From Mucilaginibacter pankratovii (lineage in GTDB: Bacteria > Bacteroidota > Bacteroidia > Sphingobacteriales > Sphingobacteriaceae): a stretch of 64,000 bases of DNA. The notes beneath the pieces were generated by a model, which had not been told where the DNA came from, did no database searches, and worked only from the letters and a program-made list of their open reading frames with translations. Positions 8,949 through 17,282 of the stretch are shown piece by piece; within the stretch, counting starts at the first letter, position 1, and the number at the start of each line of letters is the position of its first letter. The stretch spans positions 62,001-126,000 of the forward strand of contig NZ_JACWMY010000015.1 of NCBI RefSeq assembly GCF_014773265.1, in the 5' to 3' direction. The translations under genes were made by a program, and so were the position numbers.

Positions 8949-9244
8949 GCTACGCCCTTATAAATAGGCCAGACGTTCGTGCGGATATTAAAAATGCAGT
9001 CGACTACTACAAAGAGATATCACCTAAGCTTGGCAAACAATTTTTACATCGTATTCGTGAAGCCAAAATTCATATCGAGCGTACCCCACTGGGTTTTCAG
9101 GTTAAATATAAAACGGTAAGAACATTAATGCTAAAGCAATTCCCTTTTCATATTCATTACTTAGTTGATAAGGAAAAAAAGCAAATAATTATTCTTGCAA
9201 TAATTCATGCACATAAAAATCCCGCTGATTACTCATCAAGATAA
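8945..9244 (+). CDS. RelE/ParE-family toxin
   Basis: 99 residues with the RelE/ParE layout: DVRADIKNAVDYYKEISPKLGKQFLHRIREA (helical hairpin), GFQVKYKTVRTLMLKQFPFHIHYLVD (strands) and IIILAIIHAHKNP at the end. The start is a GTG at 8945 overlapping the antitoxin stop, which implies translational coupling. RelE-type toxins cleave mRNA at the ribosome and ParE-type toxins poison gyrase; the sequence alone does not decide. The pair sits between a lipoprotein gene and the oxoglutarate dehydrogenase genes, a typical solitary chromosomal TA insertion. Confidence 0.85.
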   Translation: MSYALINRPDVRADIKNAVDYYKEISPKLGKQFLHRIREAKIHIERTPLGFQVKYKTVRTLMLKQFPFHIHYLVDKEKKQIIILAIIHAHKNPADYSSR

Positions 9245-9299
9245 GCCACAAAAAAAAGCCCGGCTTCCACCAGGCTTTTCAGTACTTTATTTAAAGCGA

Positions 9300-10868
9300 T
9301 TAAACTCCCAATAACAACCTCGTTGGGTCTTCCAATAATTGTTTTACCCTTACCAGGAAACTTACCGACTCGCGGCCATCAATGATGCGGTGATCGTAAG
9401 ATAGCGCCAGGTACATCATCGGGCGAATAACCACCTGGCCGTTTACGGCAACAGGGCGCTCTATGATGTTGTGCATACCTAATATGGCAGATTGCGGTGA
9501 ATTGATGATCGGCGTAGACATCATGGAACCAAACACACCACCATTGGTGATGGTGAAAGTACCACCTGTCATTTCGTCGATAGTAAGCTTGCTTTCGCGG
9601 GCTTTGCCTGCTAAGACTACAATGGCTTTCTCAATTTCGGCAAGGCTCATGCTCTCCGCGTTGCGGATGACCGGAACCACCAAACCCTTTGGTGCAGATA
9701 CCGCGATAGAGATATCAGCAAAGTTGCTGTAAACCACTTCTTCGCCTTCAATACGTGCGCCAACAGCCGGCCATTCTTTCAGGGCCTCGGTAACGGCTTT
9801 GGTGAAGAACGACATAAAGCCTAAGCCAACGCCATGTTTCTCTTTAAATTTATCTTTGTATTTGCTACGCAGTTCCATAATTGGCGACATATCCACTTCG
9901 TTGAAAGTGGTTAACATCGCGGTCTCATTCTTCACAGCAACCAAACGCCTTGCCACAGTTTTGCGCAGGGAAGACATTTTTTCGCGGCGATCTGAACGCG
10001 GACCAGCAGGTGCCGATGGAGTAGCAGCGGCAGGTTTTGCGGCAGGGGCAGGTGCTGCAGCGGCAGGTTTTTGTGCCGATAGTGCATCACCTTTGGTGAT
10101 ACGGCCATCTACGCCGGTACCGTTTACTGATGCGGTATCAACGCCTTTTTCGGCTAATATTTTTGCAGCAGCAGGCGAAGGAACGCCCGATGCATAAGTT
10201 GTTCCTTTTGATGGGGCGGTTTGCGGTGACTCGTTAACCGCATCGGCAACTGCCGGGGTTACGGCAGCAGGTGAACCGCCGCCTGATACGCCACCGCCAC
10301 CTTCAATAGTACAAACAATTGCGCCAATGGCAAGGGTGTCGCCTTCTTTAGCTATGGTTTTTAGTGTGCCTGCTTTTTCGGCAGTCAACTCAAAAGTTGC
10401 TTTGTCTGATTCCAGTTCGGCAATGGCCTCGTCCATTTCAACGGCATCGCCGTCTTTTTTGATCCAGCGCGAAAGGGTTACTTCTGTAATAGACTCGCCT
10501 ACGGTCGGTACTTTTATTTCTAATGAAGACGTTACAGCAGCCGGGGCTGGTGCGCTTGCGGCAGCAGGAGCCTCCTCTTTAGCGGAAACTGGGGCAGCAG
10601 GTGCAGCCTCGGCAACCGGTGCGACAGCGCCGGCGCCTTCTTCAATAACAGCAACCAACGCACCAATGGCAAGGGTATCGCCTTCTGCAGCTTTAGTGGT
10701 TAAAGTCCCGGCTTTTTCTGCGGTAAGTTCAAAAGTTGCCTTGTCTGATTCCAGCTCGGCTATTACTTCGTCCATTTCCACATGGTCGCCGTCTTTTTTC
10801 TTCCAGGCAGATAATGTTACTTCGGTTATGGATTCGCCTACCGGCGGAACTTTTATTTCTAAACTCAT
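9300..10868 (-). CDS. sucB: 2-oxoglutarate dehydrogenase E2 (dihydrolipoyl succinyltransferase) with two lipoyl domains
   Basis: 522 residues. Two tandem lipoyl domains have lipoylation lysines in ELESDKATFEL at K43 and K156, joined by Ala/Pro-rich linkers. A peripheral-subunit-binding domain follows (about residues 228-262, SGVPSPAAAKILAEKGVD). The catalytic domain ends with SYDHRIIDG, giving His493 and Asp497. It transfers succinyl groups to CoA in the TCA cycle. E. coli SucB has only one lipoyl domain; here the two are close copies in DNA as well, suggesting an internal duplication. E1 lies immediately upstream on the same strand; no E3 gene is nearby. Confidence 0.95.
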   Translation of the reverse strand: MSLEIKVPPVGESITEVTLSAWKKKDGDHVEMDEVIAELESDKATFELTAEKAGTLTTKAAEGDTLAIGALVAVIEEGAGAVAPVAEAAPAAPVSAKEEAPAAASAPAPAAVTSSLEIKVPTVGESITEVTLSRWIKKDGDAVEMDEAIAELESDKATFELTAEKAGTLKTIAKEGDTLAIGAIVCTIEGGGGVSGGGSPAAVTPAVADAVNESPQTAPSKGTTYASGVPSPAAAKILAEKGVDTASVNGTGVDGRITKGDALSAQKPAAAAPAPAAKPAAATPSAPAGPRSDRREKMSSLRKTVARRLVAVKNETAMLTTFNEVDMSPIMELRSKYKDKFKEKHGVGLGFMSFFTKAVTEALKEWPAVGARIEGEEVVYSNFADISIAVSAPKGLVVPVIRNAESMSLAEIEKAIVVLAGKARESKLTIDEMTGGTFTITNGGVFGSMMSTPIINSPQSAILGMHNIIERPVAVNGQVVIRPMMYLALSYDHRIIDGRESVSFLVRVKQLLEDPTRLLLGV

Positions 10869-10926
10869 ATTTTAAGTTTTGTAGTTTCTTTTTTGTTGAA
10901 AGGAGGAACAGTTGAAAGGTTTGAAA

Positions 10927-10980
10927 GTTGAAATGTTGTAAGGTTACTAAAACAACTTTTAAACCTTACAACGTTTCAAC
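10927..10980. repeat. Hairpin between E1 and E2 genes
   Basis: GTTGAAATGTTGTAAGGTT (10927-10945) and AACCTTACAACGTTTCAAC (10962-10980) form an inverted repeat with 18 of 19 positions paired and a 16-base loop. It occupies the 126-bp gap between the E1 and E2 genes and could be an attenuator, an RNA-processing site or a dispersed repeat. There is no T-run right after the stem in the direction of transcription. Confidence 0.6.
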
Positions 10981-10994
10981 ATTTAACTATCCCA

Positions 10995-13814
10995 TCAATC
11001 CGCTCCGGCGTTAGCCATTTTTTCTGTCGTTTTTTTGATAGTGGCTTTCACCACTTTACCGGCCGGGGTATCAAACGCCTTGGTAACAATATGTGCCTGC
11101 TGCGCGGCGTGCTGTTTGGCAAAACCGGTAGCCGTGCTGCTGCCTTCTAAGCGGGAGATCACTTTCATGTTAAAGTGCTTATCGCCATGGAATTTACGGC
11201 AGATATATGGCCATGCGCCCATGTTCTCCGGCTCTTCCTGCACCCATATAAATTCGGTTGCTTTTTCGTATTTGGCTTTTATTTTGATGATCTGCTGTAT
11301 TGGTGTTGGGTATAATTGCTCAACACGTACTACGGCAACATCCTTGCGTTTGTCTACTTGTTGTTTCTCCAGCAAGTCATAATAAACCTTACCGGTACAA
11401 AGCAGCACGCGTTTTACCTTTTTAACATCAGCGTAGGTATCGTCTATCAGTTCCTGGAATTTACCACTGGTAAAATCGGCAATCGGCGATACACATTTAG
11501 GGCTTCTTAATAAACTTTTAGGCGTAAAAATGATCAGCGGTTTGCGGAAATCGCGGTGCATCTGCCTCCTTAATATATGGAAGAAGTTTGCCGGCGTAGT
11601 GCAGTTAGCCACCTGGATGTTATCATCGGCGCAAAGCTCCAAAAAGCGCTCTACACGTGCAGAGGAGTGCTCGGGGCCCTGGCCTTCGTAACCATGCGGC
11701 AATAGCATTACCAAACCATTACCACGCTGCCATTTTGTTTCCGCACTGGCAATGTACTGGTCAACGATAATTTGCGCGCCGTTAAAGAAATCGCCAAACT
11801 GCGCTTCCCAAATGGTTAATGCATTAGGGTTTGCCATGGCGTAACCATATTCAAAACCCAATACGCCGTATTCTGATAGTAAAGAGTTGAAAATGCTTAG
11901 TCGTGCTTCGGTGTCGATGGTTTCCAGCGGGGTGTATTCGTCTTCGCTATCAGCCAGCGTTAATACTGCGTGGCGATGCGAGAAAGTTCCGCGTTTAACG
12001 TCCTCTCCGCTCAATCGTACCGGAAAGCCTTCTTTCAGCAGAGTTCCGTAAGCAAGCAATTCGCCCATTGCCCAATCGAACACCCCGGTTTTGTTTACCA
12101 TGGCGTTGCGGTCTTCAAACAGTTTCTCAATTTTTTTGAAGAACTGCTTATCGGTTGGCAATACTGTTAATTTATTTCCTATCGCTATGATATCTTCTTT
12201 TGGTACAGCGGTATCAATAGCCGAGATCAATTCTTTATGGTTAGCCAAATGCAATCCGCTCCAGGCGCCTTCAAACATGGCGATGGTATCGGTAAAGCGG
12301 TCTTCCGCTTTCGATTCATCCAGCATGCCCTGCAATTCTGCACGGAAATCTTTTTCCAAAGTTTTCACGAATGCTTCGTCCACAGAACCTTCTGCAATCA
12401 ATTTTTTGCTGTAGATCTGCAAAGGGTTCGGGTGCGCCTCGATGGCTTTGTACAATACCGGTTGGGTGAATTTTGGTTCATCCGCCTCGTTGTGGCCGTA
12501 GCGGCGATAGCAGAGGATATCGATAAACACATCCTCGTTAAATACCTGCCTGTACTCCATAGCCAGGTTTATAACATATACCAATGCCTCCACATCGTCT
12601 CCATTTACGTGGAAAACAGGCGAAAGCACGGTTTTGGCAACATCGGTACAGTAGGTGCTGGAACGGGCGTCTTTATAGTTGGTAGTAAAACCTATCTGGT
12701 TATTAATAACCAAATGCACAGTGCCGCCTGTGCGGTACCCATCCAGTTTTTCCATCTGTAAAACCTCGTACACAATACCCTGGCCTGCTACAGAAGCATC
12801 GCCATGGATCAGTATCGGGGCAATTTTAGAATGGTCGCCGTTGTATTTAAAATCTATTTTAGAGCGGGTGATACCTTCCACAACCGGGTCTACCGCCTCT
12901 AAGTGCGATGGATTTGGGCAAAGGCTTAAGTGAACGTTCTTACCGCTTTTTGTTTTAATATCTGTAGAGAAGCCGAGGTGGTACTTTACGTCGCCACCAA
13001 AAGGTGATTCAGAATCGTAGTTTTTGCCCTCAAACTCAGAGAATACCTCTTTATAGGTTTTCTCCATAATATTGGTCAGCACGTTTAACCTGCCACGGTG
13101 AGCCATACCAATGATGAACTCCTGTATGCCCAGTTCCGACCCTTGTTTGATAACCGAATCGAGCGCGGGGATCAAAGCTTCGGCACCTTCCAGCGAGAAA
13201 CGTTTTTGACCAAGGAATTTTGTACCGAGGAAGTTCTCAAAAACAACGGCTTCGTTCAGTTTCGAAAGCATCATTTTCTTTTCTTCAACGTTAAACTTCG
13301 GCGTATTGCGTTTGCTCTCCATCCTGTCTTCAAACCATTTTAGCTTGATAGGGTTGCGGATGTAGCGGTATTCGGCACCAATGGCGCGGCAGTAAGTATC
13401 TTCTAACAACTGGCGGATATCGCGCAGTTTGGCGGGGCCCAGGCCAACTTCAACACCGGCGTTAAACACGGTATCCATGTCTGCTTCGCTCAGGCCAAAA
13501 GTTTCCAGTTCTTTACCGGGGAAATATTTGCGGCGCTCGCGCACCGGGTTTGTTTTAGTGAACAAATGGCCGCGCGTACGGTAGCCATCAATCATGTTCA
13601 TCACGTTGATCTCCTTCAGCAGGTTTTCGGGCATAGCGCCCGCTGCCGCTGTAGGTGCCGCCGCTTTTGCAGGCTGCGATTCTTTACCAAAATCAAAGCC
13701 TTCAAAAAACTTTTGCCATCCAAAATCTACCGATCCGGGGTCTTGTTTATATGATTCGTAAAGAGAGTCGATGTAGGCAGCGTTTCCGCTATCAATATAA
13801 TTTAGGCGATCCAT
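10995..13814 (-). CDS. sucA: 2-oxoglutarate dehydrogenase E1 (thiamine diphosphate-dependent)
   Basis: 939 residues, the usual length for OdhA/SucA. The N-terminus (YIDSLYESYKQDPGSVDFGWQKFF) is the E2-contact region. Downstream are GMAHRGRLNVL and HGDASVAGQGIVYE of the ThDP-binding part, and EAQFGDFFNGAQIIVDQYI plus LLPHGYEGQGPEHSSAR of the transketolase-like pyrimidine and C-terminal domains. It decarboxylates 2-oxoglutarate and reductively succinylates the E2 lipoyl arm. A promoter-like sequence lies about 26 bp upstream. E2 follows after a hairpin-containing gap. Confidence 0.97.
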   Translation of the reverse strand: MDRLNYIDSGNAAYIDSLYESYKQDPGSVDFGWQKFFEGFDFGKESQPAKAAAPTAAAGAMPENLLKEINVMNMIDGYRTRGHLFTKTNPVRERRKYFPGKELETFGLSEADMDTVFNAGVEVGLGPAKLRDIRQLLEDTYCRAIGAEYRYIRNPIKLKWFEDRMESKRNTPKFNVEEKKMMLSKLNEAVVFENFLGTKFLGQKRFSLEGAEALIPALDSVIKQGSELGIQEFIIGMAHRGRLNVLTNIMEKTYKEVFSEFEGKNYDSESPFGGDVKYHLGFSTDIKTKSGKNVHLSLCPNPSHLEAVDPVVEGITRSKIDFKYNGDHSKIAPILIHGDASVAGQGIVYEVLQMEKLDGYRTGGTVHLVINNQIGFTTNYKDARSSTYCTDVAKTVLSPVFHVNGDDVEALVYVINLAMEYRQVFNEDVFIDILCYRRYGHNEADEPKFTQPVLYKAIEAHPNPLQIYSKKLIAEGSVDEAFVKTLEKDFRAELQGMLDESKAEDRFTDTIAMFEGAWSGLHLANHKELISAIDTAVPKEDIIAIGNKLTVLPTDKQFFKKIEKLFEDRNAMVNKTGVFDWAMGELLAYGTLLKEGFPVRLSGEDVKRGTFSHRHAVLTLADSEDEYTPLETIDTEARLSIFNSLLSEYGVLGFEYGYAMANPNALTIWEAQFGDFFNGAQIIVDQYIASAETKWQRGNGLVMLLPHGYEGQGPEHSSARVERFLELCADDNIQVANCTTPANFFHILRRQMHRDFRKPLIIFTPKSLLRSPKCVSPIADFTSGKFQELIDDTYADVKKVKRVLLCTGKVYYDLLEKQQVDKRKDVAVVRVEQLYPTPIQQIIKIKAKYEKATEFIWVQEEPENMGAWPYICRKFHGDKHFNMKVISRLEGSSTATGFAKQHAAQQAHIVTKAFDTPAGKVVKATIKKTTEKMANAGAD

Positions 13815-13839
13815 GAGAAACCATTCTTGTAAAACGGTA

Positions 13840-13873
13840 CAAAATTAAGCATAATAGTACAATATGCCCCAAA
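13840..13873 (-). promoter_or_regulatory. Putative Bacteroidota-type promoter of the E1 gene
   Basis: Read on the minus strand, TTTG (13870-13873) is followed after 22 bases by TAATTTTG (13840-13847), matching the Bacteroidota -33 TTTG / -7 TAnnTTTG consensus. This would start transcription roughly 20 bases before the ATG at 13814. Spacing is at the long end of the accepted range. Confidence 0.5.
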
Positions 13874-13971
13874 TTATATGTTATAACTTTGTAAGTAAAG
13901 TGCACTTTAACGGTTAAATTTTTCTTTTTGCAATAAATTCCTCTCTCCCATGGTTTGAATACCCTGTTGCT

Positions 13972-14681
13972 TATTTATTATATTTAACCATTAATAAATT
14001 CTCCGGGGTTGATAACCGGATTAGAAAAAAATGCAAAGCGCCTTGCCTGTAAACATGGAAAATTCAGTTTCGAGATTAAAACAAAACCTGTTGTTGCAAC
14101 TTTTTACAATTGGCCTGCGCTACCTGCTCGGCTCCGCTTTTGTATATGCAAGCATTTTTAAAATTGAAGGCATAAGGTTTATGCCTAAACCGGGCATAAA
14201 TGAGCCGGTCGGTTCGCTATCGCACTTTTTTGAAGCGATGTATCAGGCAGGCATTTACTGGCATTTTATTGGCTGGGGACAGTTGATTGCAGGCTTTCTG
14301 CTCATGTCACAGGCTTTCAGTACGTTAGGGGCAGTAGCATTTTTCCCTATGATACTCAATATTTTTGTTATCACCATTTCGTTCGATTCTCCTAACATTC
14401 TGCTCATAACATCTTTAATGCTAATTTCAAATGTGTATTTGCTTTTATGGGATTGGAATAAGTTGAAATTCATCTTTCTACCCCGGCAGCAACAATATTT
14501 GGATGATAACACGGCTTTTTCGAAATGGAAAGGGTGGACGTATTCAGGCTTGCTCATGTTTTTCGCCGTTGTTTCCCTGCGATTATTTCAAATACATCAT
14601 TGATGCACCCTCCGGGGACATACCAGGCCTTATTTATCTATTTCTTTTTTTATGAAAGCTCCTATTTATTATATTTAACCA
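13972..14681. repeat. 19-bp direct repeat flanking the DoxX-like gene
   Basis: TATTTATTATATTTAACCA occurs at 13972-13990 and again at 14663-14681, once on each side of the DoxX-like gene; the coordinates span both copies. Both copies are preceded, about 25-50 bp upstream, by a TTTCTTTTT run. This may be a duplicated promoter region or the scar of a segment insertion. Confidence 0.6.
14031..14603 (+). CDS. DoxX-like integral membrane protein
   Basis: 190 residues with four to five hydrophobic helices: about residues 20-42, 75-95, 100-120, 125-142 and 170-187. LRYLLGSAFVYASIFKIEG resembles the first helix of DoxX/DoxD-type proteins and IGWGQLIAGFLLMSQAFSTLGA the second. DoxX-family proteins are linked to thiosulfate:quinone oxidation or redox-stress complexes, but most members are uncharacterised. 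The start could be 14031 or the internal ATG at 14055. The gene is flanked by a 19-bp direct repeat (13972-13990 and 14663-14681). Confidence 0.6.
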   Translation: MQSALPVNMENSVSRLKQNLLLQLFTIGLRYLLGSAFVYASIFKIEGIRFMPKPGINEPVGSLSHFFEAMYQAGIYWHFIGWGQLIAGFLLMSQAFSTLGAVAFFPMILNIFVITISFDSPNILLITSLMLISNVYLLLWDWNKLKFIFLPRQQQYLDDNTAFSKWKGWTYSGLLMFFAVVSLRLFQIHH

Positions 14682-14796
14682 GACAGGCGGCTACCATGCC
14701 TTTTCGGGCGCCATCATTACAACGATAATGTTCGTGGGCTTATTAACCGGGTACCGGTTGCTGATATTTTATAAATTAATGTGGACGATGCACTGA
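14656..14796 (+). pseudogene. Possible remnant of a membrane-protein gene
   Basis: Frame open for 46 codons from just after a TGA at 14653 to a TGA at 14794-14796. It reads KLLFIIFNQTGGYHAFSGA and continues with a strongly hydrophobic stretch (IITTIMFVGLLTGYRLLIFY). It has no start codon until an internal ATG at 14728. It looks like the C-terminal end of a membrane protein whose 5' part is missing, and it starts next to the second copy of the direct repeat. Alternatively it is chance. It ends 1 bp before the stop of the convergent small gene. Confidence 0.3.
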
Positions 14797-14797
14797 T

Positions 14798-14899
14798 CTA
14801 ATGCATCAGCTTGTGCAGGTAAGTGCGCACATAGCCCAATCCCTCAAACAGCACGGCCAGCAGGCCGATGATAATGGTAAATTGTTCGAAGGAGTTCAT
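14798..14899 (-). CDS. Small single-span membrane protein, 33 residues
   Basis: ATG at 14899 to TAG at 14798-14800. The product starts MNSFEQFTIIIGLLAVLFEG and ends YVRTYLHKLMH: one hydrophobic helix (about residues 8-23) and a basic tail, which is the positive-inside layout of small membrane proteins. It begins 40 bp downstream of the cryptochrome gene on the same strand and may be co-transcribed. No Shine-Dalgarno sequence is obvious, as is usual in this window. Evidence is composition and context only. Confidence 0.45.
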   Translation of the reverse strand: MNSFEQFTIIIGLLAVLFEGLGYVRTYLHKLMH

Positions 14900-14939
14900 A
14901 TACAAATATATACGATTGGACTGAATTTTTATTGCTTTG

Positions 14940-16226
14940 TTACACCGATACGGGTAACCAGGTGCTTATAAAATCGCTCTTGCTATCCAGTTGAGTGGCA
15001 GGTTTGGCCGCGTTAAAATAGCGGTTGCTTTTGGTATCATTACCTACACCGGCAACAAACGCCCAGTTGCCCCAGTTGCTTGCCGGCGAGTAATCTATCA
15101 GTTTCTCTTCAAAGTAAAGCGCGCCGCGGGTCCAGTCTACCTGTAATTCCTTGGTTAAATAGGTAGCCACTACTTGGCGGCTGTAATTGCTGATGTAGCC
15201 GGTGGCGTTAAGCTCGTGCATGGCGGCATCTATAAACGGCACACCCGTTACGCCGTTTTTCCATTGTTCAAAAAGTTCATCCTGGTTACTGGCAGCTTCG
15301 GGTGCCTGGTCGGTAAAACCTTCGGCTCTAAAATATTTTTGCCCGTGCTTTTTAAACATAAAGCGGAAATAATCGCGCCAGAGCAACTCCAGCATCAAAG
15401 CATCCGCGTTTTGCAGCGTGCTGCGGTGTTTTACCACCTCCCAGTAAACCTGCCTTGGCGATAGACATCCAAAAGCCAGCCAGGGCGATAGGCAAGAAGC
15501 TACGCCCCCTGTATTTTTGCCCGCCTTTTGTCCGCAATTTTGCTGGCCGGTAAAATACTGCTCCAGGCGGTTTAAGGCTTGCGTTTCGCCACCGGTAAAC
15601 TGGTTTGTCGCGCGGGGGTCGTCAACAGGTTCAGGAACGCCCAGATCTGCCAGTGTTGGCATTTCGCCAGCGTCGGCAATTTCCGGTATACTGATCTCCT
15701 CCGGCGAGGTTACGCACTGGCGCACATTGCTGTCGCGCTCCACCTTCTTTTTAAAGGTGACAAAACTATCAGGGATATCTTTTATCGGGAAAGGCAGATC
15801 CTCTTTGTGGTACATGGTATGCCCGATAAAATGCCTAAGATTCAACTTCATCTTCCAGAGGGCTGATTCTACCTTTTCAGATACATCTGTTTCCTCGGGG
15901 GCTACCTCGCGGTGGTGGTAAACCTCGCTGATGTGGTATTCTTCGGCCAGTTGAGTAAGCACTTCGACTGGGTCGCCGGTGCGGATGATAAGTTCGGCGC
16001 CGCACTTTTGCAGATTGGCGCGCAGATTGGCGACAGACTCCAGCAAAAACCTGGCCCGGAAGCTCCCGGTTTTTAATACGCCCGAAGAGTTGGTTTTGAA
16101 GTAATATGGATCAAAAATATATACCGGCAATACTTTATCAGCCCTGCGTACGGCTTCTGATAATATTTCATTATCGTGTATACGCAAGTCATTTCTAAAC
16201 CAAACCAGTATTGTCTTCTCACTCAT
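14940..16226 (-). CDS. Cryptochrome DASH (photolyase family)
   Basis: 428 residues. The N-terminal Rossmann-like domain starts VWFRNDLRIHDNE, the photolyase antenna-domain signature. The C-terminal FAD-binding region includes ELLWRDYFRFMFKKHG, FIDAAMHELNATGYISNYSRQ and DYSPASNWGNWAFVAGVGND, the last being diagnostic for the DASH subfamily. DASH proteins bind FAD and methenyltetrahydrofolate and repair CPDs in single-stranded DNA or act as blue-light sensors. Upstream lies a DUF2256 gene, a frequent cryptochrome neighbour, and a second photolyase gene is 8 kb away. Confidence 0.93.
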   Translation of the reverse strand: MSEKTILVWFRNDLRIHDNEILSEAVRRADKVLPVYIFDPYYFKTNSSGVLKTGSFRARFLLESVANLRANLQKCGAELIIRTGDPVEVLTQLAEEYHISEVYHHREVAPEETDVSEKVESALWKMKLNLRHFIGHTMYHKEDLPFPIKDIPDSFVTFKKKVERDSNVRQCVTSPEEISIPEIADAGEMPTLADLGVPEPVDDPRATNQFTGGETQALNRLEQYFTGQQNCGQKAGKNTGGVASCLSPWLAFGCLSPRQVYWEVVKHRSTLQNADALMLELLWRDYFRFMFKKHGQKYFRAEGFTDQAPEAASNQDELFEQWKNGVTGVPFIDAAMHELNATGYISNYSRQVVATYLTKELQVDWTRGALYFEEKLIDYSPASNWGNWAFVAGVGNDTKSNRYFNAAKPATQLDSKSDFISTWLPVSV

Positions 16227-16273
16227 ATGAACACCTAATCTAAACTTATTTAGATTGATTACAAAAGTGGGAA

Positions 16274-16411
16274 TTATTTATTTGTTCGGCACCTGTCGCT
16301 GCAATATTTGACATCGTCCCAACATTTAGCCCATTTTTTACGCCAGCTAAAAGGTTTTTTACAGCTTTGGCAAATTTTTAAAGGTAGGTTTTGCTTGTTG
16401 CCTTTGTGCAC
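16274..16411 (-). CDS. DUF2256 small zinc-ribbon-like protein
   Basis: 45 residues if the GTG at 16411 is used (VHKGNKQNLP...). CQSCKKPFSWRKKWAKCWDDVKYCSDRCR carries Cys pairs CxxC and CxxxC typical of the DUF2256 family, probably binding one zinc. The family almost always begins with this xHKGNKxxLPxKxC segment, which favours the GTG; an ATG at 16456 would add 15 atypical residues and nearly meet the divergent SDR gene. It lies 47 bp upstream of the cryptochrome gene and is probably co-transcribed. Function unknown; the association with photolyase genes is recurrent. Confidence 0.8.
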   Translation of the reverse strand: MHKGNKQNLPLKICQSCKKPFSWRKKWAKCWDDVKYCSDRCRTNK

Positions 16412-16475
16412 TTTTGTACCGTTTAATGATGATAATGGAACAAAGTCACGGCACATATGTTGCAGCTTTATACTT

Positions 16476-17192
16476 ATGAATTTTAACAATAAAAACATCC
16501 TGGTGGTTGGCGGCAGTTCGGGCATAGGGCTGGCAATAATAAAACAACTCTCTGCAAAAGGCGCTACTGTTTACAATGCGTCGCGCAGCGTATCTGCAGA
16601 ATGGCCCAATGGGGTAAACCACATCCCCCTTGATGTGCTGGACGATGCAAGCCAGTTGGCAGGACTACTACCCGAGCAATTGCACGGGCTGGTTTATTCT
16701 GTTGGGAGCATTAACCTTAAGCCGTTTAACCGGCTAAGCAAAGATGATTTTTTGAACGACTACCGCCTGAATGTTTTAGGTGCAGCCGCGGTGATACAAC
16801 AAAGCCTGAAGGCGCTGAAAAATGCCGGGGAAGCTTCTGTTGTGCTTTTTAGTACAGTTGCAGCAACCGTGGGCATGGGCTTTCACGCCAGCATTGCATC
16901 AGCCAAAGGTGCTATAAACGGGTTAACCATTTCTTTAGCTGCCGAACTATCCCCTAACCACATCCGGGTAAATGCGGTTGCACCGTCTTTAACAGATACA
17001 CCTCTTGCCAAAAATCTGCTTAGCAGCGATGAAAAGCGCGAAGCATCTGCAAAGCGGCACCCGCTGGGCAAATTCGGCACACCGGATGATCTGGCTGCTG
17101 CTGCAATATTTTTGTTATCGGGCGACAGCAGTTGGATAACCGGACAAATATTGGGCGTTGATGGTGGGCTATCCAGTATCAAGCCGATCTAA
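16476..17192 (+). CDS. SDR-family protein lacking the catalytic tyrosine
   Basis: 238 residues from the ATG at 16476; longer readings overlap the divergent DUF2256 gene. The coenzyme motif is GGSSGIG (about residues 12-18), the NAG-like position is NVLGAAA, and the C-terminus has the usual ITGQILGVDGG. In the active site SDRs have YxxxK, but here the segment is FHASIASAKGA, so Ile occupies the Tyr position while Lys is kept. The catalytic serine region reads FSTVAA. It may bind NAD(P) without classical dehydrogenase chemistry. The context (cryptochrome, DUF2256, TetR) suggests a role in the light-associated cluster. Confidence 0.85.
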   Translation: MNFNNKNILVVGGSSGIGLAIIKQLSAKGATVYNASRSVSAEWPNGVNHIPLDVLDDASQLAGLLPEQLHGLVYSVGSINLKPFNRLSKDDFLNDYRLNVLGAAAVIQQSLKALKNAGEASVVLFSTVAATVGMGFHASIASAKGAINGLTISLAAELSPNHIRVNAVAPSLTDTPLAKNLLSSDEKREASAKRHPLGKFGTPDDLAAAAIFLLSGDSSWITGQILGVDGGLSSIKPI

Positions 17193-17282
17193 AATACACC
17201 TCGCTACCAATCGTTTATTATAACACAAGCATGATAATTCCGTGTTTATTAAATGGTAACTTTAACTCGTAAATCAAACATT

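Noticed and set aside
10327..10875. A 182-residue plus-strand frame across the E2 lipoyl region
   Set aside because: It is the antisense shadow of the Ala/Pro-rich linkers and repeated lipoyl domains of the E2 gene, whose frame has clear motifs; the shadow has low-complexity Ala/Ser composition.
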